In this document: piece after piece, positions 8,206 through 15,767 of the stretch | How positions within the stretch are numbered: the first letter of the stretch is position 1 | How the letters are laid out: every line of letters begins with the position of its first letter | DNA from: Candidatus Cacconaster scatequi | GTDB taxonomy: Bacteria > Bacteroidota > Bacteroidia > Bacteroidales > UBA932 | Assembly (NCBI GenBank): GCA_018065305.1 | Contig: JAGHTO010000037.1 | Location: 1-47,792, forward strand | Direction of reading: 5' to 3' | DNA length: 47,792 nt | The notes under the pieces: generated by a model | What the model saw: the letters and a program-made list of their open reading frames with translations, nothing else | Database searches by the model: none | What the model was told of the DNA's origin: nothing | Made by a program: the position numbers and the translations under genes

Positions 8206-9102
8206 TCAGTCCTGATAACTGATTTTAAAATAATCTAGAATCTTTTTATAGTTATCCTGAGCGGTAAGGCAGGTGTCCCTGAGATATCCCGGAATTCCCG
8301 GCCAATTCTGGAGCCCACGATAATAACACATCTTAAGGTCATCTGTGATGATGAAGGGCACTATACCATTTGCCAGGCATTCTTTGAACATAACAAGGCG
8401 CCCTACACGCCCGTTGCCATCCTGGAAGGGATGAATTGCTTCAAAACGTTTGTGAAAGTCTATAATGTCATCAAGGCTCTTTTCTTTGTTTGAATTATAC
8501 TCTTTGAGCAATGCTGACATTTGCCGATGAACATTCTCAGGCAGACAAGTTTGATTCCCTCCCACTTCATTGGGAAATTTCTTATACTCACCTACATTGA
8601 ACCAGGATATAGAACTGTCAGACGTGCCGGTCTTCAATATCCTGTGAAGGTCCTTGATGAAACGTTCCGTAAGCTTTTCTTCTGCTTTGTCAATAGTCAG
8701 ATCTATGCACCTGAAATGGTTGACCGTTTCGACTATGTCATCCACCTTTACCGATTCATCGGCAATTCCTATTGTATTTGTTTCGAATATGTATCTCGTC
8801 TGCTCGTGAGACAGTCGGCTACCCTCGATATGATTGGAGTTGTATGTCAGATCTATTTGTGTCCGATGATATATTCCGCCCTTCACCGATGAGGATTTCT
8901 CTTCTCTCAGCCTTGAGAGAAGGGGTGATATCCTTGCTGTTCCGGCATTGATTCTTGCTGGAATCGAAGCATCTGAAGGAATGTTCCAAGTCTTCCCTGT
9001 GAGAAACGCGCCCTTGATTTTCCCGGATGCACACCAATTCCTGACCGTTCTTTCAGAAACATTGTTGTTTGCGGCAAACTCACTGACTGAAATGAAATCC
9101 AT
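8206..9102 (-). CDS. Fic-domain protein with N-terminal DNA-binding domain
   Basis: The 298-residue product begins with a MerR/excisionase-like helix-turn-helix (ISVSEFAANNNVSERTVRNW, residues 3-22, then GKTWNIP), followed by a Fic domain. The inhibitory motif SNHIEG is at 89-94 (class II, N-terminal) and the active-site motif HPFQDGNGRVGR is at 224-235. Fic proteins usually transfer AMP onto hydroxyl side chains and the inhibitory helix restrains them. The frame is open to an ATG ending at 9162, but the promoter TATCTTTG (9132-9139) and operator palindrome lie inside that extension, so 9102 is chosen. Fusion to a DNA-binding domain and the palindrome suggest autoregulation; the target protein is unknown. 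Confidence 0.87.
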   Translation of the reverse strand: MDFISVSEFAANNNVSERTVRNWCASGKIKGAFLTGKTWNIPSDASIPARINAGTARISPLLSRLREEKSSSVKGGIYHRTQIDLTYNSNHIEGSRLSHEQTRYIFETNTIGIADESVKVDDIVETVNHFRCIDLTIDKAEEKLTERFIKDLHRILKTGTSDSSISWFNVGEYKKFPNEVGGNQTCLPENVHRQMSALLKEYNSNKEKSLDDIIDFHKRFEAIHPFQDGNGRVGRLVMFKECLANGIVPFIITDDLKMCYYRGLQNWPGIPGYLRDTCLTAQDNYKKILDYFKISYQD

Positions 9103-9162
9103 ATCGGCAATAATATTTGAATATTCTTGCCCAAAGATACTATATTTTGCCGATATCGGCAA
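9101..9162 (-). promoter_or_regulatory. promoter and palindromic operator of the first Fic gene
   Basis: On the minus strand the -7 element TATCTTTG is at 9132-9139. The perfect 16-bp palindrome TTGCCGATATCGGCAA at 9147-9162 covers the place of the -33 element. A ten-base copy of its left part, TTGCCGATAT, lies at 9101-9110 and runs into the start codon. Binding at both sites would block polymerase, which fits autorepression by the encoded HTH domain; this last point is inference. Confidence 0.65.
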
Positions 9163-9254
9163 GAAGGTGACGCAAAGATCTTACACGTATTATCACTTAA
9201 CAAACATAATCAGGTATGGAATGCAAAAGATCCAGTTTGACCCTGTGTAGATCG

Positions 9255-9279
9255 TACCACTTATATGATTTTTACCACC
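9255..9279 (-). repeat. 25-bp operator-like repeat, downstream copy
   Basis: Directly after the stop codon of the second Fic gene lies a unit with GGTGGTAAAA and AGTGGTA starting exactly 18 bp apart. The same unit with the same spacing occurs in that gene's promoter (10385-10409); the two copies match at both ends and differ only in the middle eight bases. It lies about 150 bp before the first Fic gene start. Confidence 0.6.
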
Positions 9280-10347
9280 TTATTTGGTGGTAGGAACCGC
9301 GATGACTCTCCAAGCTTTGGAGCCCGGATCTTTAGTGATATATCCTTTCCCTTCAAGAGTAGATAACTGTTTCTGAACCGCGGAGGTGTTTATCTCAAGA
9401 GTTGATGACAGTTCAGCAATGGTTGCTTTGGGATTCTTCTGAAGATGTGATAGGAGTAGTACTGTGCGGGGACTCCTGAATTTTATGGTCTCTCCGTTGT
9501 ACCACCAGGTCGTAGACGGATCGGCATTCAGGAACGCGATATCCTGAGATATGTCCGATATCATCAGCTCCGTCATATAGTGTACAAAGGATGGTATCTG
9601 TTCTATCGTTGCGTGCGCCCCGTCTGATGGAATGATGCCGACATTGATGTCAGCCTGTCCCAACGCGTTCAGATAGGCCTTCTTCTTCCTGCTGAGGACA
9701 ACTACCATGGGATAGTTGTGGCGAAGCAGAATAAAGTTGACCAACAGTCTGGCAATGCGACCGTTGCCGTCTTCGAACGGGTGGATCCGGATATAACGGT
9801 AGTGAAACAATGCGGCGAGTTCTACGGGAGTCAGATTACCAGCCTTCTCTTCCAGGTTATACCATTCAATCAGATCATACATCAATGATGGTGTCTCCTC
9901 TGGGGAAGCGTACTCAAACCGTTCACCTGTAGGTGTGATGACCGAATTTGGCCTTGTCTTGTACGTTCCGGCATGAACTACGTAACTGGTCTGCCGACCT
10001 CCTGGAAGTTCCCGGTAGACAGTGTAATCTTCGCGCAGCATCACCTGATGAAGCCTCTTGACAAAGGACTCGGACAGATGGTCAGCTGTTACCGCCTCCT
10101 CCTTCATCAAAGCGAAGCAAAGATTATGCGCCTTCATATCTTCGAGGTCTTTCATCTTTGCTGAGCCAATGACTTCTCCCATCAGGAGAAGCACTTCTGT
10201 CTGGCCGTATGTAAGCGTATTACCTTCTATGTGGTTGCTGTTATAGTTGAAGTCAAGCATGAATTTCCTGTCCAGCCGCCTTCTGTCCAATTCGGAAAGA
10301 GGCTGGATAGCAAGCCATTCTTCGTATGCTTCAGATAGTCTGCTCAT
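9280..10347 (-). CDS. Fic-domain protein with C-terminal winged helix
   Basis: This 355-residue protein has the class II inhibitory motif SNHIEG at 37-42 and the Fic active site HPFEDGNGRIAR at 189-200. A C-terminal winged-helix segment is at about 285-345 (ATIAELSSTLEINTSAVQKQL). It matches the common DNA-binding Fic family of about 360-380 residues. An ATG ending at 10374 is in frame, but it lies inside the -7 element TATGTTTG, so ATG 10347 (MSRLSEAYEEW) is preferred. The promoter is covered by a tandem repeat likely bound by the winged helix. No antitoxin gene is adjacent; inhibition is built into the protein. It lies 177 nt upstream of the other Fic gene on the same strand. Confidence 0.87.
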   Translation of the reverse strand: MSRLSEAYEEWLAIQPLSELDRRRLDRKFMLDFNYNSNHIEGNTLTYGQTEVLLLMGEVIGSAKMKDLEDMKAHNLCFALMKEEAVTADHLSESFVKRLHQVMLREDYTVYRELPGGRQTSYVVHAGTYKTRPNSVITPTGERFEYASPEETPSLMYDLIEWYNLEEKAGNLTPVELAALFHYRYIRIHPFEDGNGRIARLLVNFILLRHNYPMVVVLSRKKKAYLNALGQADINVGIIPSDGAHATIEQIPSFVHYMTELMISDISQDIAFLNADPSTTWWYNGETIKFRSPRTVLLLSHLQKNPKATIAELSSTLEINTSAVQKQLSTLEGKGYITKDPGSKAWRVIAVPTTK

Positions 10348-10367
10348 AATCGTTCGATTTAGTTTTA

Positions 10368-10409
10368 CAAACATACAGATATTTTACCACTTTCGCAAAT
10401 TTTACCACC
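10368..10409 (-). promoter_or_regulatory. promoter with tandem operator of the second Fic gene
   Basis: Read on the minus strand, TTTG (10396-10399) and TATGTTTG (10368-10375) are separated by 20 bases, a full Bacteroidota promoter. The 25-bp unit at 10385-10409 (GGTGGTAAAA, then AGTGGTA 18 bp on) overlaps the -33 element and the spacer. A second copy lies at 9255-9279. This position is typical of a repressor site. Confidence 0.7.
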
Positions 10410-10437
10410 TTGTATTGTGGCAATTAAACTCAATCGT

Positions 10438-10563
10438 TTAACGCCCCGACTCTATCTGATCCATCAAATATCTGCCGGTCAAACCCACATCGGTATTATG
10501 ATGAAGAAAGTCAGGTGCCTTCATGCATAAAAATCGGGAAATATGAGCTAGCTTATCAAGCAT
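10438..10563 (-). pseudogene. short open frame, possible gene fragment
   Basis: A 41-codon frame on the minus strand, just upstream of the Fic promoter, looks protein-like (KAPDFLHHNTDVGLTGRYLM, ending in DQIESGR). The frame stays open a little further upstream to a TGA, without another ATG. No ribosome binding site is obvious and the family is not recognised. It is more likely the C-terminal remnant of a lost gene than a functional small protein. Confidence 0.3.
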
Positions 10564-10578
10564 CTCGCCAATAAGTTC

Positions 10579-10586
10579 TATCTTTG
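10579..10586 (+). promoter_or_regulatory. -7 promoter element for the lipocalin/SMaseD-like operon
   Basis: TATCTTTG lies 22 nt before the ATG at 10609 and fits TAnnTTTG exactly. Because only 11 nt separate the two genes that follow, it should serve both. Confidence 0.6.
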
Positions 10587-10608
10587 TGCCGTAATATCAG
10601 TTCATACT

Positions 10609-11031
10609 ATGAATATCAAATTATTTTTTGGCAAAGAAAAACTCTTGCCGGCACTCTTTTCTCTAATGATGTCTGTTTTCCTGTGCATCGGATGCAACAA
10701 GAATCAGGAAGATCCCTCTGCCACGGACCTCGTGGGTAAATGGCATATTGAATTCCACGAGGAGGAATTCGGAGGTGACTGCTCTGTGGAATACTCGTTC
10801 CAGGAAAATGGAGAATTGACATTGACTATGGAATTTGCCGGTGAACGGTTCTCGGTTCCGATGCTCTGGCGTACTGAAAGCGGTATCCTTTATGCCATAG
10901 AGAAGGACTCCGAGGAATTTTATGAGGAGGAGAATCTCGAATGGACAGGTGTGCCCTATAAAATCAACGGCAATACGTTGGAATTCTATGACGGTGGGAA
11001 ATTGTCAGCATCCTTTACAAAGAGAAGTTAA
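10609..11031 (+). CDS. lipocalin-like lipoprotein
   Basis: The 140-residue protein has a signal peptide ending in the lipobox LCIGC (Cys29), so it should be lipid-anchored. The mature part starts with DLVGKWHIEF, the GxW signature of lipocalin-like domains common in Bacteroidota, followed by an acidic beta-rich domain. Such domains often bind small hydrophobic ligands, but the ligand is not known here. The next gene, a secreted phosphodiesterase, starts 11 nt downstream, so the two form an operon. The region 10440-10578 upstream holds only the short frame noted separately. Confidence 0.75.
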   Translation: MNIKLFFGKEKLLPALFSLMMSVFLCIGCNKNQEDPSATDLVGKWHIEFHEEEFGGDCSVEYSFQENGELTLTMEFAGERFSVPMLWRTESGILYAIEKDSEEFYEEENLEWTGVPYKINGNTLEFYDGGKLSASFTKRS

Positions 11032-11042
11032 ACAGATTCGCA

Positions 11043-12164
11043 ATGAAAAAGAACTTTCTGAGAATATATACGGCACTTATATGTCTGATGTGCTTTTCTT
11101 TCCATCTGAACGCACAGTCCGGTTCTGCCCGTCCGATATGGGTCGTGGCACACGCCTGCAACTCCCCGCAGTGTCTCTTTGACGCGTTGGAAGACGGTGC
11201 CAACGGAGTTGAAATAGACGTGGCCACAAGCACCGATTACTGCAAATACGGCGCGGAAGCCTTCTGGTCCGTTGCCCACGATGGCTTTGTGAGCCCCGAG
11301 CAAATGAAAAGCTACAATCGGGAGCCGGAAAGAGTAGCCAATCCTAATACACGCTATGTTTCTCTTGAGGAATACCTGATGCTTCCCGAAATGGACGAAC
11401 TCAGCATCCTGTGGCTGGATGTCAAGGGAGCGGGAGAATATTTCGCCATCGATGTTCTTGTGCAGCACGTCCACGAGGTGTTGGAAAAGAGATATGGCAA
11501 GGATGAAAACGGCAAAGTCAACGTGCCCTATTCGATAATATACGGCGCTTACGGCTTGGATGCCATGGAGCAGAAAAAGATACACTTCAGGCCTGAGGAC
11601 GATGAGACGAATCCTCCTATGGTCATAGATTGGCTCAGGGACAATTTATGGGAGAATGAAGGTACCGGACTGGCGCGAGAAGGGAGCACGATGTTCAAAT
11701 ATGCCGCCGGCACATTGGAATCACTGGAGGAATTCTTTGTCAACAAACATAATTTCCCGAAAGAAAAACACCTGATGACCAATGGCTTCGGCTGGCCCTA
11801 CTGGCCGGTATTCACCAAGGATTCGGAGGTTACCGAAAGCCTGATAGAGGCAAAGGAACTTGTGGAGCAGGACAGGTACTGCGTCAGGACCGGTGCCTGG
11901 TCAATGGAGCTGCCTCGCCAAGGGCTTCAGGTCATCTGCGGCAAGGATGATTACAGAGGCTCTTACAAGACTGAATGCGACCTTCTTCTCATTGAATGCC
12001 GCAATGAATTCTTCCCCGCAGATATTGTTCCTTTCCTGTATTCACATAAGGCCTTGAAGAATTACGTTGACCGCTTCTTCAAGGAGAACGGTGTATATTA
12101 CAGATACAACAAGGGCAAATACCGCATTGCGGGACAACGGGATGAAGATCCGTTCTACGAATAA
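11043..12164 (+). CDS. secreted sphingomyelinase D/GDPD-like phosphodiesterase
   Basis: The 373-residue protein has a signal peptide (cut near HLNAQ-SG) and a phosphodiesterase TIM barrel. The opening VVAHACN (His37), GANGVEIDV (Glu58, Asp60), AHDG (His79) and LWLDVKG (Asp126) occupy the places of the two catalytic histidines and Mg2+ ligands of the GDPD superfamily. The AH-x-N start plus GAN-x-x-E-x-DV resembles sphingomyelinase D/phospholipase D of spiders and actinobacteria more than typical GDPDs, which start with AHRG. Likely substrates are phosphodiester lipids or their headgroups in the periplasm or outside the cell; which one is open. It follows a lipocalin-like gene and ends at a bidirectional terminator shared with a PI-PLC-X-like gene. 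Confidence 0.7.
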   Translation: MKKNFLRIYTALICLMCFSFHLNAQSGSARPIWVVAHACNSPQCLFDALEDGANGVEIDVATSTDYCKYGAEAFWSVAHDGFVSPEQMKSYNREPERVANPNTRYVSLEEYLMLPEMDELSILWLDVKGAGEYFAIDVLVQHVHEVLEKRYGKDENGKVNVPYSIIYGAYGLDAMEQKKIHFRPEDDETNPPMVIDWLRDNLWENEGTGLAREGSTMFKYAAGTLESLEEFFVNKHNFPKEKHLMTNGFGWPYWPVFTKDSEVTESLIEAKELVEQDRYCVRTGAWSMELPRQGLQVICGKDDYRGSYKTECDLLLIECRNEFFPADIVPFLYSHKALKNYVDRFFKENGVYYRYNKGKYRIAGQRDEDPFYE

Positions 12165-12195
12165 AAAAAGTCCGGCTATTGCGCCGGACTTTTTT
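12164..12195. terminator. bidirectional rho-independent terminator
   Basis: The stem AAAAAAGTCCGGC / GCCGGACTTTTTT (12164-12176 and 12183-12195) has a six-base loop and runs of A and T on either side, so it works in both directions. It separates the SMaseD-like gene from the converging PI-PLC-X-like gene. Confidence 0.85.
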
Positions 12196-12214
12196 ATTGA
12201 CTGATTTCTTGCTG

Positions 12215-14542
12215 CTACTTTTCGTAAGGCATCGTGTAACGGCCGTTGAGCTGGATGATGTTGTCAATCATCTCATCTCCGTAAGGGTAGCAATGTGCAA
12301 TTCCGGGAGCGCGCCAAACGAGACCTCTTTTGCAAGCGAAATTGACGAATACCATTCCTGCCGGCCTGTTGTAGTTAGCGAGGAATTCCCTCGCAGCTAT
12401 TTTATTGAAATAGTGAGCGCTCAACTGGATGTTACCATAAGGTTTGGGGAATATTTTTTCCTTTACCCAATTCGGCAGATACATAAAGAACTGCATTGTG
12501 GCATCATTTTCAAACCAGATAGGAGTTGGAGTTTCTTTCATTACGGCATCAGAGTATTCCTGAGTCATCTTTCTCATCAGGTCAAGTTTCTTCTGTGCTT
12601 CCTGCTTTCTCAATCCGTCAGACTCACTATCTTTTGGCGATTGTGCTATGCCGAAATCATACACATCCTGAATCCAAAAATCCGCTTCTTTCACCCATTC
12701 CTTACCGTTCCACTTATTGATAACAGCTTCTTTTGTCTGCTCATCAGAGTCTGAAACCGACGCCCACAAAGGTGTCCCTATCATTTCTGAATCAACGTTG
12801 TCATCCTTCCATATCAGTATGACGTGGCCTCTTGCATTACGGACAGTGAGATCTTTTTTGAAATCAAGGAACATATTGCTGTATTCAGGCTTATCCTTGA
12901 AATAACGTATCATATTCTGGATCTTCTGCTTGGTCGCTGGAGAATGGTCAGCGGCGGAAAGGAAGAATACGCAAAATTCCGTAGGGCATTTCTTCATATA
13001 ATCCAGCAATTCCGTCAGTTCCCTTTCGAATTTTTCCGCTGCCGCAAAAGGAAGACCGATGTCGCCCAAGTATAGTGAGTCAATGTGGACTTTTTGACCG
13101 TCAATATCGATATCCTCATCGATTTTCAATGTTTCATCAATTCTCAATGTCCAAGGAGAGATACCCCTTATTCCTTGGTCTCCCCAATCTCCAATTCTGA
13201 AATCGAATGCACGTACGCCCCATTTGAATTGATTACTTAGACGGAAGAACTGATTCCATGCATAATCGGGAAGAGTTTTGTTCAAATAGGGCCGACCAAA
13301 CAGCTTTAAAAGTAATTTTTTGAAAAAAGGAAGTTCTTTCCAAGGAATAAGCTTATCAATATCGAGGTCCTTCAGCATATCTCTTGTAAGAGAGTAATAT
13401 GATCCAGGCATAGATACGTGGCAGACAAGCCTGTTGTCAGGCAAACCTTTCGACATATTCCAATAACCATATCCCATCCAATTATAGCGGCTGCCTGCAT
13501 TTGACGGCGTATCGTCGTCATACATTTCTTCATTCTCAGGATAGTCCATGCCCGGAACTCTCATTTCTTCATCAGGATTTTGAGATATAAGTTTAAGTTC
13601 CGACTTGACGTAAGGGTCCTGAGCATCACTCCTCAACAGGATGTCGATAATCTCCCGGTTATCTGCAATGAAAGCCTTTGCATTGAGGCCTATCATTTGC
13701 TGGTCATCACAGCCATATACAGCCTGTGTATACCATTGAACGAATTCGCCGGCCTCTTCTGATGCAAGTTTGGTTGTGACCAGTTGAAATAATATTTCAT
13801 CTACTTTGTCGTTGTTTCCTGAATATATGACCCTTGAAGTGCCTGTCCCGTTGCCGCTGTTGTCGATGATTGAGACAGAGAGGAGTGCGGAGGTCCTTTC
13901 ATAAGGGATTCCGGTAAATACGACTGAAGGGTTCTTCACAAGGTTGCCCTGCTCGTCAAATTCGGGAGCGAGAGCTGTCACCTCCCAACCGTCCTCATTC
14001 TTCGCCTTTGTGGCAACTCCTTCACCGCTCTCCACCTTTGCGGTGAACGCTGCGAAATCAGCTTTCGCGAAGCCCTCGGGAAGAAGGACTTCCATCGTAT
14101 CAAGAAGGTTAACGGTAACTGTGTCGTAAGAGGCAAAGTGAACCTGTCCGTCCTTTCTGGGAAGAGAGAAACTTGTTCCGTCTGACAGGGTGAACACCAC
14201 GCTTGACTGGTTGATGATGACGTTGCCCAGATAAGCATCACTTCCTTCCTGTTTTACGTTATAGATTGTGATTTCCTGTCCGTCATCAAGACCGATGTTG
14301 TAACCGTTTCCAAAGCTGCCTGAAAAATACTCGACGTAAGAGACGCCGTTGAAATTCTCAACCGCCTTTTTCAATGTTTCCACGGCATTGATTGCCGCCT
14401 GAGAACTTTCACACCAGGCCTTCAGGGAAGCAACCTGCTCCTGAAGATCGCTGATGTCTTTCTTGATTTGTGAATCATCGTACTTCTGACAACTGACTGC
14501 CAGGCAGAGGATGACCACAAACACGCTTAAGATTTTTTTCAT
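12215..14542 (-). CDS. lipoprotein with PI-PLC-X-like domain
   Basis: The 775-residue product begins with a lipoprotein signal (MKKILSVFVVILCLAVSC, Cys18), then a short coiled coil (IKKDISDLQEQVASLKAW) and beta-rich modules like those at the N-terminus of Bacteroides surface lipoproteins. From about residue 370 it resembles the X domain of phosphatidylinositol phospholipase C: SMPGSYYSLT (377-386), then FKWGVRAFDFRIGDWG. In active bacterial PI-PLCs the first motif is PGTHDS with the catalytic His; here it reads PGSYYS. The second His region may be KVHIDSLYLG. The C-terminal 100 residues are unassigned. A -7 element gives it its own promoter. ATG 14542 is chosen because the signal peptide starts there; an in-frame ATG lies 14 codons upstream. 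Confidence 0.65.
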   Translation of the reverse strand: MKKILSVFVVILCLAVSCQKYDDSQIKKDISDLQEQVASLKAWCESSQAAINAVETLKKAVENFNGVSYVEYFSGSFGNGYNIGLDDGQEITIYNVKQEGSDAYLGNVIINQSSVVFTLSDGTSFSLPRKDGQVHFASYDTVTVNLLDTMEVLLPEGFAKADFAAFTAKVESGEGVATKAKNEDGWEVTALAPEFDEQGNLVKNPSVVFTGIPYERTSALLSVSIIDNSGNGTGTSRVIYSGNNDKVDEILFQLVTTKLASEEAGEFVQWYTQAVYGCDDQQMIGLNAKAFIADNREIIDILLRSDAQDPYVKSELKLISQNPDEEMRVPGMDYPENEEMYDDDTPSNAGSRYNWMGYGYWNMSKGLPDNRLVCHVSMPGSYYSLTRDMLKDLDIDKLIPWKELPFFKKLLLKLFGRPYLNKTLPDYAWNQFFRLSNQFKWGVRAFDFRIGDWGDQGIRGISPWTLRIDETLKIDEDIDIDGQKVHIDSLYLGDIGLPFAAAEKFERELTELLDYMKKCPTEFCVFFLSAADHSPATKQKIQNMIRYFKDKPEYSNMFLDFKKDLTVRNARGHVILIWKDDNVDSEMIGTPLWASVSDSDEQTKEAVINKWNGKEWVKEADFWIQDVYDFGIAQSPKDSESDGLRKQEAQKKLDLMRKMTQEYSDAVMKETPTPIWFENDATMQFFMYLPNWVKEKIFPKPYGNIQLSAHYFNKIAAREFLANYNRPAGMVFVNFACKRGLVWRAPGIAHCYPYGDEMIDNIIQLNGRYTMPYEK

Positions 14543-14599
14543 AGTTTTATGTATTAATCGATTAAACATCTGATTATTAAACAATTATCACATGACACC

Positions 14600-14607
14600 C
14601 AAAGATA
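14600..14607 (-). promoter_or_regulatory. -7 promoter element for the PI-PLC-X-like gene
   Basis: On the minus strand TATCTTTG lies 58 nt before the ATG at 14542 and just after the stop of the HAD phosphatase gene. A small inverted repeat CTGAATATCAG lies immediately upstream (about 14611-14621). The gene can therefore be expressed apart from lptB and the phosphatase. Confidence 0.55.
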
Positions 14608-14619
14608 TTCACCTGATAT

Positions 14620-15738
14620 TCAGTTCCTTTTGACCTGCGGACCGTATATTGTCCACCACTCATTTTTCATCGACACTGGAATCCAGCCGTTCTTCTCACA
14701 TTCGGCCTTGCATTTGAGCGCCTTATCCTCATTTCCGAGTTCCCGCTCCGTGTCATCACAGAGAAGGCAGAAGGAGATGTGAGGATATCCGTTGTCCCTG
14801 TTGGTGTAATGGAACATCGGGTAGTCTCCACCGGAATTGCCCCACGACAGGATGGGCTTCTGCCCGAGTTCCCTCCTCATCTTGATTATCTTGTTGATGG
14901 CAGTGTTCAACTGCATGAAGTCACCACGCTGAACCTCCTCTCCCGGTGTGTAATTATAGTCTTCCGAACTTACCATCTCAATCCATTCGGGTTGATTTTC
15001 AAGAACATAGTTCACATCGGACGCTATCATATGATATTTCGGAATCTCATAGATACCCTCGGATATGACCCTGCACACATCACGATCGACTCCCGAACAC
15101 AGGAAGACGACGAAATCGTTGGCCACCAGGTAGGATACAACCTCAATCATCGGCCAGTACAGTGCCGTGCCCCATTTCAAGTTTGAAAGTCCCACGACGT
15201 TTTCATTGTTTATGAAATTGCTGACGTATTCGGAGAACTGCACGTCGGTCATTCCACGGAACCCGATTGCCTGCAACTCCTGCTGCTTCAGCCCCCATTC
15301 TTTCTTGTTCTTCCTGTTGGCGAGCACATATTCCTCGGCTTCGGCCGCCCACTTTCTATCTTCCTCCGGTGGAGTGAAAGTGCTGTCGTGCAGATAACGG
15401 TGGAAGAACAGCATCCAGTTGAAATAATAGGGAGCAGTCTCACAGAGAAGCGTGCCATCGACGTCAATCGTGGCAATCCTGTCCTGCGGAGGCACGTAAC
15501 CCTTGCAGTTCGGGTCTGTGACCGTGGCCACAAATGCCTTCAACTCCTTCAGCGCGGGAGAATCCTGATTCCAATACTGGAAACGTCCGTCCTTCCCGAC
15601 ACGAATCTGAGAGAGAAATGCACGGGTAACCTCGCCCTGCGGGACTATCGGCCCGTCAGGGTTGATATCATCCTTCCGACACCCGGCAATTGCAAGTGCA
15701 GCGGCGGCGACCAATAAGAGTAACAACGATTTTTTCAT
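14620..15738 (-). CDS. HAD-superfamily phosphatase lipoprotein
   Basis: The 372-residue protein has a lipoprotein signal (MKKSLLLLLVAAAALAIAGC, Cys20) and HAD motifs: motif I TIDVDGTLL (Asp92 nucleophile, Asp94), motif II VVFLCSGVDRD, and motif IV WGNSGGDYPMF with the Mg2+-binding Asp. A large cap segment sits between motifs I and II. This architecture resembles exported HAD acid phosphatases such as phosphorylcholine phosphatase, but no substrate can be fixed from sequence. It lies 29 nt downstream of lptB on the same strand with no visible promoter, so it may be read from the dnaX-lptB transcript. The PI-PLC-X-like lipoprotein follows. An in-frame start nine codons upstream would spoil the signal peptide. 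Confidence 0.8.
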   Translation of the reverse strand: MKKSLLLLLVAAAALAIAGCRKDDINPDGPIVPQGEVTRAFLSQIRVGKDGRFQYWNQDSPALKELKAFVATVTDPNCKGYVPPQDRIATIDVDGTLLCETAPYYFNWMLFFHRYLHDSTFTPPEEDRKWAAEAEEYVLANRKNKKEWGLKQQELQAIGFRGMTDVQFSEYVSNFINNENVVGLSNLKWGTALYWPMIEVVSYLVANDFVVFLCSGVDRDVCRVISEGIYEIPKYHMIASDVNYVLENQPEWIEMVSSEDYNYTPGEEVQRGDFMQLNTAINKIIKMRRELGQKPILSWGNSGGDYPMFHYTNRDNGYPHISFCLLCDDTERELGNEDKALKCKAECEKNGWIPVSMKNEWWTIYGPQVKRN

Positions 15739-15767
15739 AATCTGCAGAATTGGCAGTGACGCCAATG

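Noticed and set aside
9280-10347. Classical toxin-antitoxin operon for the Fic proteins
   Set aside because: No separate antitoxin gene is present; both proteins carry the inhibitory motif internally.
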